Source of the DNA: Sclerodactyla briareus
Taxonomy: Eukaryota; Echinodermata; Holothuroidea; Dendrochirotida; Sclerodactylidae
Direction: 5' to 3'
Assembly: GCA_026419785.1 (NCBI GenBank)
Contig: JAODTK010004521.1
Coordinates: forward strand, 1 to 64,000
DNA: 64,000 nt
Below the pieces are notes generated by a model that worked only from the letters and a program-made list of their open reading frames with translations, searched no databases and was not told the origin of the DNA. This document shows positions 1-11,600 of this stretch, piece by piece. Position 1 is the stretch's first letter. Each line of letters starts with the position of its first letter. The position numbers were made by a program, and so were the translations under genes.

Positions 1-1640
1 ATAACCGCTAGGATACTTCTCTTCTGACGAACGAGATCGTAAGAAAAAACCGATCCCGGCGGCTTTCTACGAAGTGACAAGTAGAATAGCGATTGCAGCG
101 ATGAAAAAACGGTGAAATAATTGAGCCAAGAGCTCACAAACGTTCAGGTCGGCGGCAAAATAAAGGACGATGGGGTTGCCAGCCCGGAATTCGTCAAGAT
201 TGCCAGAGTTATTGGCGCGGGTGGGGTGCAAAGTCAATAAGGGGTGAGTTGAGTAAGTAAAATAGATTGATGGTTACTTTGTGAGAGAAAGCAAGCAGAA
301 CTTCTGCAAAATGTGTATCATTCAACAAAATGAAACAATGAAATACTTAACATAACTTCCTGGGTTATCCAAGTGTGATGTCATGCATTATCGCGCATTT
401 GGACTTACTCGTCAAAATTTCTCTGATAATGGACCAACTTTGAAGGCCAATAACTCCACATAGGAACATCGGTATTGGAGGGGTTTTGGATCTATAGAAG
501 AGTTTTCCATCTCCACGTTATACCTCTGTTGTATCCAAGCCGGCAGTGTCTGTGTAATATGCCACAACTAGACAGCCGTCCAATATGGTGAATAGGATTT
601 AATTGAGTAATCACGATCACATAGCCATCTGAAATAAACAGTCAAGTTATGAATAAACAGGCAGCTGGTCAAAGTGACTCAACAAAAACAGTTACTGATG
701 CGCGGGCATGTCGCGCGAATGAATCCAAACAAGTTGATGAGCAGATCGTTTAAAGTCAATATACATGAACAGACCAGACACAGAATGCAAAATGTGAACG
801 ATCAAACTAACACTGGTTGTGTACTCGGTCTACGCATTAGCAGTAACCTGTCTTGATTGTTACAATTTGAAGGCAAATGTTTGTACGCACACAGTGCCTA
901 GCATGCCGTTCACTAGCAGTGATGGAAATCTGGATGTGCAAACACCAACTTTGCTGATCGGACTCATTGCAAGCATGATATAATGTATCACAGCCATGCA
1001 GCAACTAACATAAAAAGGTGCTCTCTGGCATAAGGAGGATATCTAGTGATGTACGTATCTGTGAAGAGATTTCATCCTCTTAAAATTTATTAATTTAATT
1101 CTTTAATTTGTAGAATTGTGGGAAGTATTACTCAAAATTCAGCTAAGTACACAAAACTCCGCTTTAGTATCTTATTTACCTCGGTATTAAGCAGGAGTAC
1201 GAGTCTCGAATGATTTATCCCAGTGAAAGTCTTCAGTTGATTTTATCCTGTGAATGATAAAGGGGTGAATACAAATATATGATCCCAGCCTTCCACAGGC
1301 AGCAAAACATAACAATAAGAGAGAAGAGCAACCTGAAAGAACAGTAAAAGTAAATGCAACTCAAGGAAAAGTACATAAGGAAACAGCTAAATACAAATGT
1401 ATGATATAAAAGTACACTATATAAAACGTACATCAGCTACAAAGGTATTAAAATCCCACCCCCACTATGTCCTGGGGGTGGCGGGGGCAATAAGGGGGGG
1501 TCTAAGGAGGAGAGCATCCAGGGACAGACCAGTTCCACTAACAAAGAGTATCTTGTGAACAGCCTCCTGTATGCAAAACTGCATCATCAAAGCTCATTTC
1601 GTAAGCCTGCTAAAGGATCAAACAATGAAACTAGACATGG
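1..1640. other. No recognisable gene; unassigned AT-rich DNA
   Basis: I see no coding signal, RNA gene or recognisable repeat here. Open frames are short (up to about 66 codons) and lack splice-site support or compositional evidence. A G-rich patch sits around 1480-1500. The stretch lies past the last exon I can place in the minus-strand gene, so it could be intron, 3' untranslated region or intergenic DNA. Confidence 0.4.
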
Positions 1641-2425
1641 GGGCGTAGGCGGGTAAACGCCCCGTGTATAATCCGCTTTTGAGCAAAATTGGGGAAGGAA
1701 GTATCTAACACCCCAATGAACTAGACATACTAGACTATGAATACCCCATCCTGGTCAGAAACAAGATAAGTTTCATCCACCAAGTTTGTTGTCTCATGGA
1801 AGTTATAGGCACATGAATTTATGCAATTTTTTTTTTTTGACCTCGCTGGCTCTGAAACGTCTAACTTTTGAGGAAGATGGGTAGCCCCACATTCCCCCAA
1901 GTTTCGTTCAAATCTGACGAAGTTTCGGGTAAATTCGCATAATTTTCCGCAAATTTACCTCCGACGACCTTGAAATAACCTCACATTTTTTCCGGGATCA
2001 CTATATCCCCTAACCCACCAATTTTTGTTCAAATCTGACAAACTTTGGAAAATTGCATAAATTTTACAAATTTGACCTCGATGACCTTGAATGACTTCCA
2101 CATTTTTCGGGATCAACTATAGTCCCGAACCCACAAGTTTCATCAATCAACTGACTTGGTAAATTCACATAAAAATTAAGCAAATTAGCGGCCCCGGCAC
2201 TGCAGTGATGCCCACATTTCACACCCATCCGAGATTTTCACTAGGACGGTCATTGTACCAAGTTTCAGTCAATCGATAAAGCGTTAAAGAATTTATTGTG
2301 CTAATGCCGGTAAAGTTTCGGCGCGACGGAGCCTGTACGGCGCTACCACCAAAAACATAATCCCTTGACACTCCAGTGTCGCAGGGGATATAATTACTGG
2401 AATCGCGATAACCAGCACCCAAATT
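1640..2425 (+). repeat. Interspersed repeat family 1, copy 1 (terminal hairpin)
   Basis: This stretch shares order and wording with 3185-3620. Both have a 'GGGTAAAC..CCCCGTGT' start, a 'TCATCCACCAAGTTTGTTGT' block, then GACCTC/ATGACCTTGA phrases separated by 'ATTTTTCGGGATCAAC', and a hairpin end. The hairpin lies at about 2360-2389: ATCCCTTGACACT pairs with AGTGTCGCAGGGGAT across a two-base loop. This copy is longer because an internal block is repeated. Direct orientation and a conserved end hairpin argue for a non-autonomous transposable element, class unknown. Related heads occur near 20965-21010 and 40445-40500. Confidence 0.6.
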
Positions 2426-2649
2426 AATTTTTCCTGTCCCCGAAATATAATAGTTTCACGCCACCCCACATGCTACATGCAATATTCCATTTAGGATCGC
2501 TCCTACGGTTTCAGAGATATCTGCTTAACAGGCAGCTGTGACACACCAAATGCACACCCCACACACAAACATGCACAACAAAGTGATCCCTCAGTAATTT
2601 CTCACTGACTCCGTTCAGGCAAGAGGAATCTAGTAATGTCTATACTTAC

Positions 2650-2772
2650 TCTGCTGTCGTGCAGTCTTCTTTGTTCTCTATGTCCTTCAGGCACATCTCA
2701 CTACAACCGCAGTTCATTCTCATAACAGCAGGGGTTGCTCGGCAGGGTATTTGGCAGAAATTGTGATCTGAT
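2650..2772 (-). CDS. Cysteine-rich exon, last placed exon of the large minus-strand gene
   Basis: Read on the minus strand, a good acceptor (ATCAGTATCTTCAG) precedes the exon and a near-consensus donor (GTAAGTATAG) follows it. The exon is 123 bases, 41 codons with no stop. The translation has six cysteines spaced C-x3-C-x10-C-x-C-x3-C-x9-C, including the phrase 'NCGCSEMCLKDIENKEDC'. That spacing suggests a small disulphide-bonded extracellular module, but I do not recognise the family. Strand and cysteine-rich style match the exons upstream at 7.9, 14.6-15.3 and 23.8 kb, so it may be part of the same transcript. It could also be a separate secreted protein. Unlike most other exons here, it carries no frameshift. 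Confidence 0.55.
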
Positions 2773-3184
2773 CTGAAGATACTGATGATCAAGAGCTGGT
2801 AACAAAGAGCAGGAAAACAAGGCTTAACATGAGTAACAGACAGGACTTTCCAAATTAAATTTAATTTCTCAGCTGGGAAGGGCGATTTCCGCAAACCCTA
2901 AATTTTCCCCATGCCAGCTTATGGCCGTGGCCCACACAGATCACAGGGTCACATCATAAATTAGCGCCCCCACCAAAAATATTTAAAATATATTGGCTCT
3001 AGAGAACATCATTGCACGAGTGGGGAAGGGAGAGGCTCAATGTCCAGGGTACAGGGTCTGTCCCAGGGACCCTGCGTCCCCACCAGGGCAAAGACTAAGC
3101 GGGGGTGGTGCATACGGCAGGCCAGCAGAAGCAATTCCCCTTGGGTCTAGAAAACTTTGCACACAATAATAGGCCCAACATTTT

Positions 3185-3620
3185 ATAACTTTTAGCAACA
3201 GCCAACTAGACATGTGTAGGGGTAAACCGCCCACGTGTTATCCCCATTTTGAGCAATTCATTGGAAAGAAGTATCTAAACACCCTAAAGACCCCCATTTG
3301 GTCAGAAACCAAGATGAACTTCATCCACCAAGTTTGTTGTAATCCATGGAAGTTAAAGGACATGAAATTATGCAAATTTGACCCACGAGGCTTTGGAGGA
3401 CTTCTAACTTTGTGCGGGACAAAAAGTAGCCCCATCACCAAGTTTAGTTTATCTGAAAAAGTTTGGAAATCTCTTGAATTTCGCAAATTTGCCCTCTGAT
3501 GACCTGAAAGGACCACATTTTCGGGGATCAAACTCTAGTCCCTACCCATCAAGTGTTGTTACACACCAAAAAATACTATCCCCGGACACTCAGTGTCGCG
3601 GGGATATAATATCTAAAGGA
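3185..3620 (+). repeat. Interspersed repeat family 1, copy 2 (terminal hairpin)
   Basis: This is the better preserved copy. It starts near 'CAACTAGACATGTGTAGGGG', carries the shared 'TCATCCACCAAGTTTGTTGT' block, and ends in a strong hairpin at 3577-3606. There TATCCCCGGACACT pairs with AGTGTCGCGGGGATA across a one-base loop, with one unpaired base. The stem is close to that of copy 1 at 2360-2389, which marks it as a conserved element end and not chance. Open frames of 95-97 codons on both strands inside it are repeat shadows. Confidence 0.6.
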
Positions 3621-6040
3621 ATACTAGGCAGTTACAAACAATTGTAGTACCGGGCACTTTATTTCCCAGGGTAGTTGGGTAATCCGTCATTACTACCTCC
3701 ACCATCAGACTCAGAAGTGGTCCACCCTCATGAGGTGACGGATTCGTCGACCAGGGTAATGTGATACCCAGGGGAGTCATCAGATAAGTAGCAGAGACAC
3801 AAAGGGATCTCTTCCCCTGGACCAGGAGGTACGTCATTGACTCTGAATGTCAGAGTCATGGCAAGATAGTCCCGTCATCAGCGACGTTGTCTGCGTCATT
3901 GATGATTACACCGGGCGGTCGGGAAAAATATCATGCGTATTGACAAAAATTTGACGAATAGATGATAGCATGGCAAAGAGACAGGCGATGGGGGGTGGTG
4001 CATGTCGTGGGTGAGTGCTAGTCCATGTGAGGTAATTGAATAAATGATTGCACCATCTCCTTAGACAAATGTCTAGTTCAGTGTTGCCTGCCCAGGAGCG
4101 ACTGGGTGCCCTAGACGATGAATCCAGCAATGAATGAGGGACGAACTAAAGGCAGGAGGCCCTTGTGGGGATATAAAGACATTGCGTGAGGATTCGTCCC
4201 TTTTGCCTTTGTTCCAGCCTGCTCTCGTTCAGGGGTTCCTGCTCCTGATGAGCAGCCAGTAACCCCCCACACAATGCCATTGGCGACTTGAGTTTACACG
4301 CACCTAGACCTCTGGCATAGCGCCATGGTTGTTCGCGGACGATTCGACGAGACCATTAGTCATCCATGGGGGTTGGGTAGTTTGGGTGTCGCAGATGATG
4401 GTCAGGGCAATCGTCCTAGTCTAATGTATAGCCGACTGTGTCTCTAATCGCCCGGGCTTACGCGTATTACACCCTTCAGTTGTTTTATATATTGCATCAG
4501 TGGTGTAGCTCTCATAGTGTTAATTAAACTGGTATTAGGGTTTATTGAAGCAGCAATCATGTCATTTCTCAGCGTTGTCAATGGTAACTGTATTAACGCC
4601 TGCAGTACATATCCGCGGCCTCGTGGAGTTCGGACTTAATTAAATTCGCATGTAACGTCACAGCATAGTGGCAGGTACGGTGGGATGGGGACGACTTACT
4701 GGTTTGAAAGTGCTATATGGAGCTGAATGAACGCGATTAGTCATCAAACTCGCGTGTCTTCTCAATCCTACGTAGGAAAGCCGTTTTACAGTCAGACAAG
4801 ACCTCAATGTCAGGGTTAGTCTGTAGGTGGAGCAGTTGTCGCGCGCTATAAACAGTCCACGTTTGCTGGATCGCAAGATGATAATCGAGTCTGAACAAGA
4901 TAATCAGTGCCCGGAAAGTCTGTGTGGGGTGTGGCAGGGTCGGTAACGTGTAGGTGGCATCGGGATGCACAGCGCATAGGGTCTATTAGTCAACATAGCA
5001 GTTTCCAGCAGGTATTGGGAATATGTGTTTATTGAAGGACCCTCGCTATTATAATCACTTCACAGTTGGAGAGATCGTGAAAAAGTCTTTCCAACAGTAT
5101 GTAACATGACAATCTCATTAATCTCTATGTGAACACCTACATTAAGTTAGAACCCCAAATTTGGGTGTGAGGTTTTGGGTATGTCTTTTGTCACCTGTGT
5201 TCGATTGGGAGGAACCTGTACATGAAATGACCATTGACCTTCAAAGTGGCATAGGTATGGAATGCAGCTAACAGGAATTGTCAGGTTTTATGCCTTATTT
5301 TTTCAACCTCTGCTCTATGCTTTGTCATATTACGATGCCCCCCCCCCCCCCCCTATATCCTGGAAAGGTGAGTCATTTCCGAAGTGGGGTCCCACAATTA
5401 TAGTACACTAATGCACCCTCTGAGCTCCTTAGATGGACGCACAACTTTCTTGACTATACCCACCATATGCCAGTCTCTTTCTTTAACCCCTCAGATAATC
5501 TGAGTAAAGGCATACCTCAGAGTAGTGTTGTGATGGAGATATCATTCAGGGAGTGTTTGCACATGTGAGTCCTTTTATATGAAAAAAAAAAAAAAAAAAA
5601 ACAAGAACCCACACTTGACCTGCCTCTGCCCAGGCTGGGGTATTGGGGGTGTGTTGCTAGATATTTATGATATGACTCTCATACAATCAATTCCTTTCTA
5701 AAATATCAACCTCCCTCGCAAAACTGTGATGTTCACATTCATATCGCACACTGCATCCGCATTGAAAGCCTCAACCAGCTTCACAGTTCAAGTATTATGA
5801 TAGGATATTGATACTTTGCCGTAAATTTAACACATCCCCCAGCTCAAACTTTGCAAATATCCCCCATAACCATCAACAAAAATGTACTGAAACAATTGGT
5901 TCATTTTTGAGGAGTGGTGACGGGCTCAAAATAGGCCGTGATGATGCGCCATGGGGGGAAATCTTGTCTCTATGCCCTTCTGAACTACATACTGGGTGAG
6001 CATGCACCACTTACAAACAGGAGTGGACCCATGGAGCTAT
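3621..6040. other. No placed gene; possible LTR-like segment, poly-C and poly-A tracts
   Basis: No exon with convincing boundaries was found. At 4160-4300 a TATAAA-like ATATAAAGAC is followed, after a C/T-rich stretch, by CACACAATGCCATTGGCGACTTGAG. That is how some Gypsy-type LTRs end before a primer-binding site, but no second LTR or pol domain is visible. Homopolymers lie at about 5339-5353 (C) and 5581-5600 (A). The remainder is unassigned. Confidence 0.35.
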
Positions 6041-7275
6041 TATAGTACCTGGAGAGGACATTAGAGCGCGTATTGTGTGCCTGTTCAAAGTTCCATCAGA
6101 GAACACAAACTAAAAGTGAGGAGGCGCCCCATTGTGTGTAACATCGTAAAACACATTCAGCTATTATATTACCTGGAGAGGACATTAGAGCGCTATTGTG
6201 TGCCCTGTTCAAAGTTCCGTCAGAGCGCGTATTGTGTGCCCTGTTCAAAGTTCCGTCAGAGAACACAAACTAAAAGTGAGGAGGCGCCCCATTGTGTGTA
6301 ACATCGTAAAACACTTCAGCTATTATATTACCTGGAGAGGACATTAGAGCGCGTATTGTGTGCCCTGTTCAAAGTTCCGTCAGAGAACACAAACTAAAAG
6401 TGAGGAGGCGCCCCATTGTGTGTAACATCGTAAAACACATTCAGCTATTATATTACCTGGAGAGGACATTAGAGCGCGTATTGTGTGCCCTGTTCAAAGT
6501 TCCGTCAGAGCGCGTATTGTGTGGCCTGTTCAAAGTCCGTCAGAGAACACAACTAAAAGTGAGGAGGCGCCCCATTGTGTGTAACATCGTAAAACACATT
6601 CAGCTATTATATTACCTGGAGAGGACATTAGAGCGCGTATTGTGTGCCTGTTCAAAGTTCCGTCAGAGCGCGTATTGTGTGGCCTGTTCAAAGTCCGTCA
6701 GAGAACACAACTAAAAGTGAGGAGGCGCCCCATTGTGTGTAACATCGTAAAACACATTCAGCTATTATATTACCTGGAGAGGACATTAGAGCGCGTATTG
6801 TGTGCCCTGTTCAAAGTTCCGTCAGAGCGCGTATTGTGTACCCTGTTCAAAGTTCCGTCAGAGAACACAAACTAACAGTGAGGAGGCGCCCCATTGTGTG
6901 TAACATCGTAAAACACATTCAGCTATTATATTACTGGAGAGGACATTAGAGCGCGTATTGTGTGGCCTGTTCAAAGAAGTTCCGTCGAGAACCAAACTCG
7001 AAGTGAGGAGGCGCCCCATTGTGTGTAACAATCATAAAACAGATTCAGCTATTATATTTACTGAGATGACATAAGGCGCAATTGTGTGCCTGTTCAAAGT
7101 TCGTCAGAGAACACAAACTAAAAGTGAGGAGGCGCCCCTAACACGTAAACAGATTCAGCTGTTCTATACCTGGATAGGGCATTAGAGCGCGTATTGTGAG
7201 CCCTGCTCAAAGGGGGGGTTCTGTCAGAGACACAACTAGAAGTAGGAGGCGCCCCATTGTGTGTAAACATCCTCA
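6040..7275 (+). repeat. Minisatellite with alternating ~124 and ~160 bp units
   Basis: About nine tandem copies share the anchor 'GGAGGCGCCCCATTGTGTG'. ATTGTG starts at 6131, 6291, 6415, 6574, 6732, 6893, 7018 and 7256, with a degenerate copy near 7138. Spacings are 160, 124, 159, 158, 161 and 125 between the first seven. The longer units carry a second copy of a ~35-bp segment (GCGCGTATTGTGTGCCCTG...CCGTCAGA). The array therefore has two levels: a 124-bp unit and an internal 35-bp duplication present in most copies. Copies at the right edge are the most diverged. The open frames across the array (up to 118 codons) are a by-product of repetition. Confidence 0.9.
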
Positions 7276-7849
7276 ACACATTTCATTAGTTTACTCTTTT
7301 CTTCGAATTTCTTTCTTCGACCACTTCCCCCTCGAAATACCTCTGTTGCTCCAATAGCACAGGTTGTTATCTCATAGTGTCCAGATTTTGCAACATCTCC
7401 AGTGAGTGTTAAGCTCCTGTTAAGAAAACCTGGGTAAGTCAGACGATCTATTACTGAACACAGAAAAAACATAAGTAATTCGGGAATACTAAACGATTGA
7501 CATCTGGCAGAACACCCTCTAGTCGTAAAATAACAACACGGAGTGAACTAAGGCTAATAATATGAAGCCTCAATTAGAGGAGGCTGTTCAACGAACTATT
7601 CTAAATCTTCTGATGAATGAACCATGACTCACATGTCACTTAACGGCTACTATAAGTAGGGCGCTGTCCGCAGAATAGCAATATGGTTCCACACTGACTT
7701 CTGTTCGGTATAGGAGCTTCAAGGACAAGCCGTCCGGGGCTTAGCAGGGGCCTATTCATAGCCACAGTCTCCAAGGATCGAGCTATGGACCAGATATAAA
7801 ATGCAACACTTGTAATACCAGGCACGATGGTAACTCCTCCTCCATTCCT
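7276..7849. other. Gap between minisatellite and exon; weak open frame
   Basis: A minus-strand open frame continues from the 8.1 kb exon down to 7640. I find no donor that clearly ends the exon before 7850, so part of this stretch may still be coding. Otherwise nothing is recognised. Confidence 0.3.
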
Positions 7850-8103
7850 GGAATCTCGCCTAGTTGTAGTCAAAGCCGAGTAGAGCATCCCCTCAAGCTC
7901 GCCCATCGTCCGTGGCCAGTTCCTGGTAGATGGACCCTGTGTCCCCGTACGGTTCCATATCCGGTCCGACAGGAACACCTCCCTCCCCTTGATGAAGTTC
8001 CGTTGTCCATGTCCGAGGCGATGGTCAAAAGTTTGCCAGATGGAGGGTGATCTCAGGGACCCAGAGTAGTGCCTTCACACGGACGTAATCGCCCACGAAA
8101 TAC
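7850..8103 (-). CDS. Candidate exon, beta-sandwich-like extracellular module (frameshifted)
   Basis: The minus-strand acceptor TTCTTCTCCACTAG ends just before position 8103. The exon then reads 'YFVGDYVRVKALLWVPEITL', followed about 30 residues later, after a frame change, by 'GREVFLSDRIWNRTG'. The pattern V-G-D-x-V-x-V...V-P-E-x-T resembles 'VGSNATFVVDIAFPEATTE' at the end of the 36.5 kb exon, so the two exons probably encode related repeat modules. One NRT sequon is present. The 3' boundary is uncertain; one frame stays open to 7640. Frame changes may be sequencing indels or decay. The family is unknown; an Ig-like DUF11 or integrin-stalk-like fold is an inference from the phrase pattern only. 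Confidence 0.45.
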
Positions 8104-8690
8104 CTAGTGGAGAAGAAGGCACACAGGCTGTCACTGGGTATAGGGAAGACAAGTTTACCAACATATCAACACGTGGTGGTTATCAGCTCCCCCAGGGTCT
8201 AATACAGTTCAGATCATCCCATCAGTCACTGGAAAAACAAGAAAGCCAAACCGCTCAGTTATTCCTTGACTCATTTCGGCAAACTATGGCCGACCCAAGG
8301 ACAAATGGAAAATTGTACGCTCATTATGGCCACCATTATGACATATCTGGACAATTTTCCCATTTTCACAACAAATGATGCTATCTTGATCAACCGATAG
8401 GTACCTGCACGTTGATAGGACAGCTACAAACGATATCAACTAATCACTTAAATACCTGTGGAGAAGGAGGCACACAGGGGAGAGCCCTGCTCTCAACTGG
8501 GTATAGGTAAGACAAGTTTACTAACATATCAACACGTGCATTATATAGTCTTTTTCAAAGTCCATACGTTCAGATCATCTCCACATCCCTGGAAAAAACC
8601 AGAATGCCAAAGGCTCATTGATTCCTTGACTCTTTCTGACAACCTATAGCCTACCAAAGGACAAATGGGAGATTGTACAAGCTCTTAAAG
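8104..8690 (+). repeat. Direct duplication of an intron edge
   Basis: Two blocks, 8101-8340 and about 8452-8690, share 'GGAGAAG.AGGCACACAG', 'AAGACAAGTTTAC.AACATATCAACACGTG', 'TTCAGATCATC' and 'GATTCCTTGACTC' in the same order. The left copy starts exactly at the acceptor of the 7.85-8.10 kb exon, so the duplication carries the splice-acceptor edge but not the exon body. The second block leads straight into interspersed family 2. Confidence 0.55.
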
Positions 8691-11600
8691 GCAACTAACA
8701 TCTGAAAAAATTCCCAACCAACCCGTAGGGTTCCTGTTCGCTTGATGAGAAAGCTACACATAAACATTTTAGGGTTTTCAGACTTTGACCTCTGGTGACC
8801 CTCAGGCCTGACCTCCCACACATAGGGTCCATGTCTCATCACGGGGAAAACACATACAAAGTAATGATCTTCACCATCCCGGTGGGGTCAGGTTATCATG
8901 CTCACAAGTAGACCCAGCCAAAATCTCAACTTCTCACAATTTTCTATTTTTGACCAAAATTCACCCCTATCAAACCAAAAATAATAGGTTCCTGTTACCC
9001 CCATAGTAAGCTATCAATAAATTTCCAACTGATCAGATCACCATTCTTTGATCTGTTTACAAGGTGTTTCAGACTTTGACCCCTGGTTGCCGCATATGAC
9101 CAACTGCCTGACCCGAAAACAATAATCATCATGTACTAATCATGGGGAACAAACAAACCAATTATGAGCTCAATCCATCCAGGTGGGGCCGAGTCATCGT
9201 GTTTCGCCAAATTGGCCAAAATCTCGACCTTTCCCATTTTTTTTTTTTCATTTTGGACAAAATTCATACCCGACTCCATCAGGTGGGGTCAAGTTATCGT
9301 GTTTAGCAAGCCAAAATTGGCCAAAATATAACTTTTCAAATTGTCACAAATCTCCCATTTTTAAACAAGAATTCCCCCTACCTATACCAAAAACAATAGG
9401 GTTCCTGTCATCCCCATAGGAAATCTTAACATACCAAATTTCAGCTTGATCAGACCAATTTTTTTGGACTTATCGTGTTTTACAAGGTTTTCAGACTTTG
9501 ACCTCTGTTGACTTCAGTTAACCTTTGACCTGAACCCACCAAACAATAGGGACATGTACTCATCATGGGGAACACACATACCAAGTATAGCTCAATCCAT
9601 CCGGGTCGTGTCCGCTTATCGTGTTTACAAGCCAAAATTGGCCAAAACTTGACTTTTCACAATTATTTTTTTATTTTGGACTAAAATTCCCCCCCAACAA
9701 CCACCCAAACCAACCAGAAAGCCCGAGGCTTAGTGATCCTTGACTCTTTCTGACCACTTATAGCCATAACACAGTACAATGCGAACCAACCAATAGGGTT
9801 CCTTTCTCTTAATGCGAAAGCTACACCTTATTCCCACTGTTTTCGGTTTGAACTCACCCAAAACAATAGGTTCATGTCTCATACCACGTATGATTCACCA
9901 TCCAGTGGGGTCACGTTTGACCCTGTTTACCAGCCAAAATTGGCCCAAATCTTGATTGTTCACAAATTCCCATTCTTTAACACAAATTCACCCTCCGACC
10001 TATACCAAAAACAATAGGGTTCCTGTCTCCCATATTCAAGCCCCACCCCAAAAAAACACCAAATTTCAAACCTGATCAGACCGAATATTCTGGACTTATC
10101 GTGTTTACAAGTTTTTCAGATTTGAACCTCTGTGATCTCAGATGACCTCGACCCCGACCCCACAACAATAGGTCATGTGCTCATCATGGGATACACATAC
10201 CCATACCAAGAATGAAAAGAAAGCTTTCTGATACAGGTGGGGTCAAGTTTATCGTGTTTTTACCATTACAGCCAAATTGGCCAAAATATCAACTTTGTTG
10301 ACAATCTCGCTAATTCTCCCAAAAATGACCGCCCAATCAACACCCAAAGCAATAAGGTTCTTTGTCTCCCCATAAGAAAAGCACACACCAACTGTTATCA
10401 GCTGATTGGACCACTGGTTTTTTGGACTTATGTGTTCACAAGGTTTTTGAACTTTGACCTCTGATGACTCATATGACCTTTGACCGACCCCAAAACATAG
10501 GGATCATGTACGCATCATGGGACACAACATACCAATTATGAGCTCAATCCTCCACTTCTGGTCGAGTCATCGTGTTTACAAGCCAAAAGTGCCAAAATCT
10601 TGACTTTTCACAAGTTTTTTTTATTTGGACCAAAACTCCCTTCCACCCCAAACCAACTCAGAAAGCCAAAGGCTTAGTATTCTTTGACTCTTTCTGACAA
10701 CTATATCCAACACAAAGGACGAATGGGAGACCCAACCATAGGGTTCCTATTCCTTGATGAGAAGCTACCCACTTAATTCCAATGTTTTCATTCAGGTTTG
10801 AAACTCACTCCAAAACAATAGGGTCATATGTACTCTCAGAACTAGTTATGAGCTTCTTCCATCCAGGTGGGGTCAAGTTACCTCGTGTTGTTCAAAGACC
10901 AAAATTGGCCAAATATAACTTTTTCACAAATTTCCTCCTTTTAAACAAAATTCACCCCGACCTATACCAAAAACCATAGGTTCCGTACTCCCCATATGAA
11001 ACCCACCACAGACCCAAATTTCAACTTTGATTCAGACCAACCATTCTGGACTTATCGTGTTTACAAAGTTTTCAGACTTTGACCTCTGGTGAATCTCAGA
11101 TGACCTCTGACCCACCAACCACCCCAAAACAATAGGGTTAAGGAATGTGCTCATCATGGGAATATACCATACCAAGAAGGTTGGCGTTGATTTAGCATGT
11201 TTACAAGCCAAATTGAACCAAAATATGCTTTTTTGACACGTTCCTAATTCTCCAAAAATACCCCCAATCAACACCCAAAGCAATATGGTTCTTGTAATCC
11301 CATAAGGAAGCAACACCATTTCAGCTTGATCGACCACTGTTTCTGGCCTTATGTTCACGAGGATTTCAGACTTTGACCTGACCCCAAAACAATAGAGATC
11401 ATGTACTATTCATGGGAACACACATACCAAGTAATGAGCTCAATCCATCAGGGTGGGTTCGATTATGAATGTTTACAGCGCACTACACACAATTACGACA
11501 TTAACTAACAATCCGTCACAACACATACACACATACAACAGACTAACATAACAGATTCCTCGACTTTTGTCAAAGGAATCAAAACAGACACCATCCTCTG
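8690..11600 (+). repeat. Interspersed repeat family 2, main cluster of at least seven internal units
   Basis: Degenerate units of roughly 300-420 bp run head to tail. The cycle is: 'CAGACTTTGACCTCTGGTGA', 'ACCCCAAAACAATAGGG', 'CATGTACTCATCATGGG', 'ACACACATACCAAGTATGA', 'CATCCAGGTGGGGTC', 'ATCGTGTTTACAAGCC', 'AAAATTGGCCAAAAT', 'CAAAAACAATAGGGTTCCTG'. Anchors fall near 8781, 9072, 9494, 10456, 11077 and 11371. The cluster ends with a CA-rich linker and an inverted repeat near 11553-11575 (GATTCCTCGAC...AAAGGAATC). The same hairpin ends the copies at 39.0 and 53.6 kb. I infer a non-autonomous element with internal tandem units and a terminal hairpin. Confidence 0.75.

Noticed and set aside
6077..6875. 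Three overlapping plus-strand open frames of 74-118 codons with a repeated protein phrase
   Set aside because: They lie wholly inside the 124/160-bp minisatellite. Frames change between copies and unit lengths are not multiples of three, so repetition alone explains them.
6040..7275. Possible CRISPR-like array
   Set aside because: Units are contiguous tandem repeats without unique spacers, in a clearly eukaryotic window.
11032..11358. 108-codon minus-strand open frame
   Set aside because: It is antisense to repeat family 2 and does not persist in sister copies.
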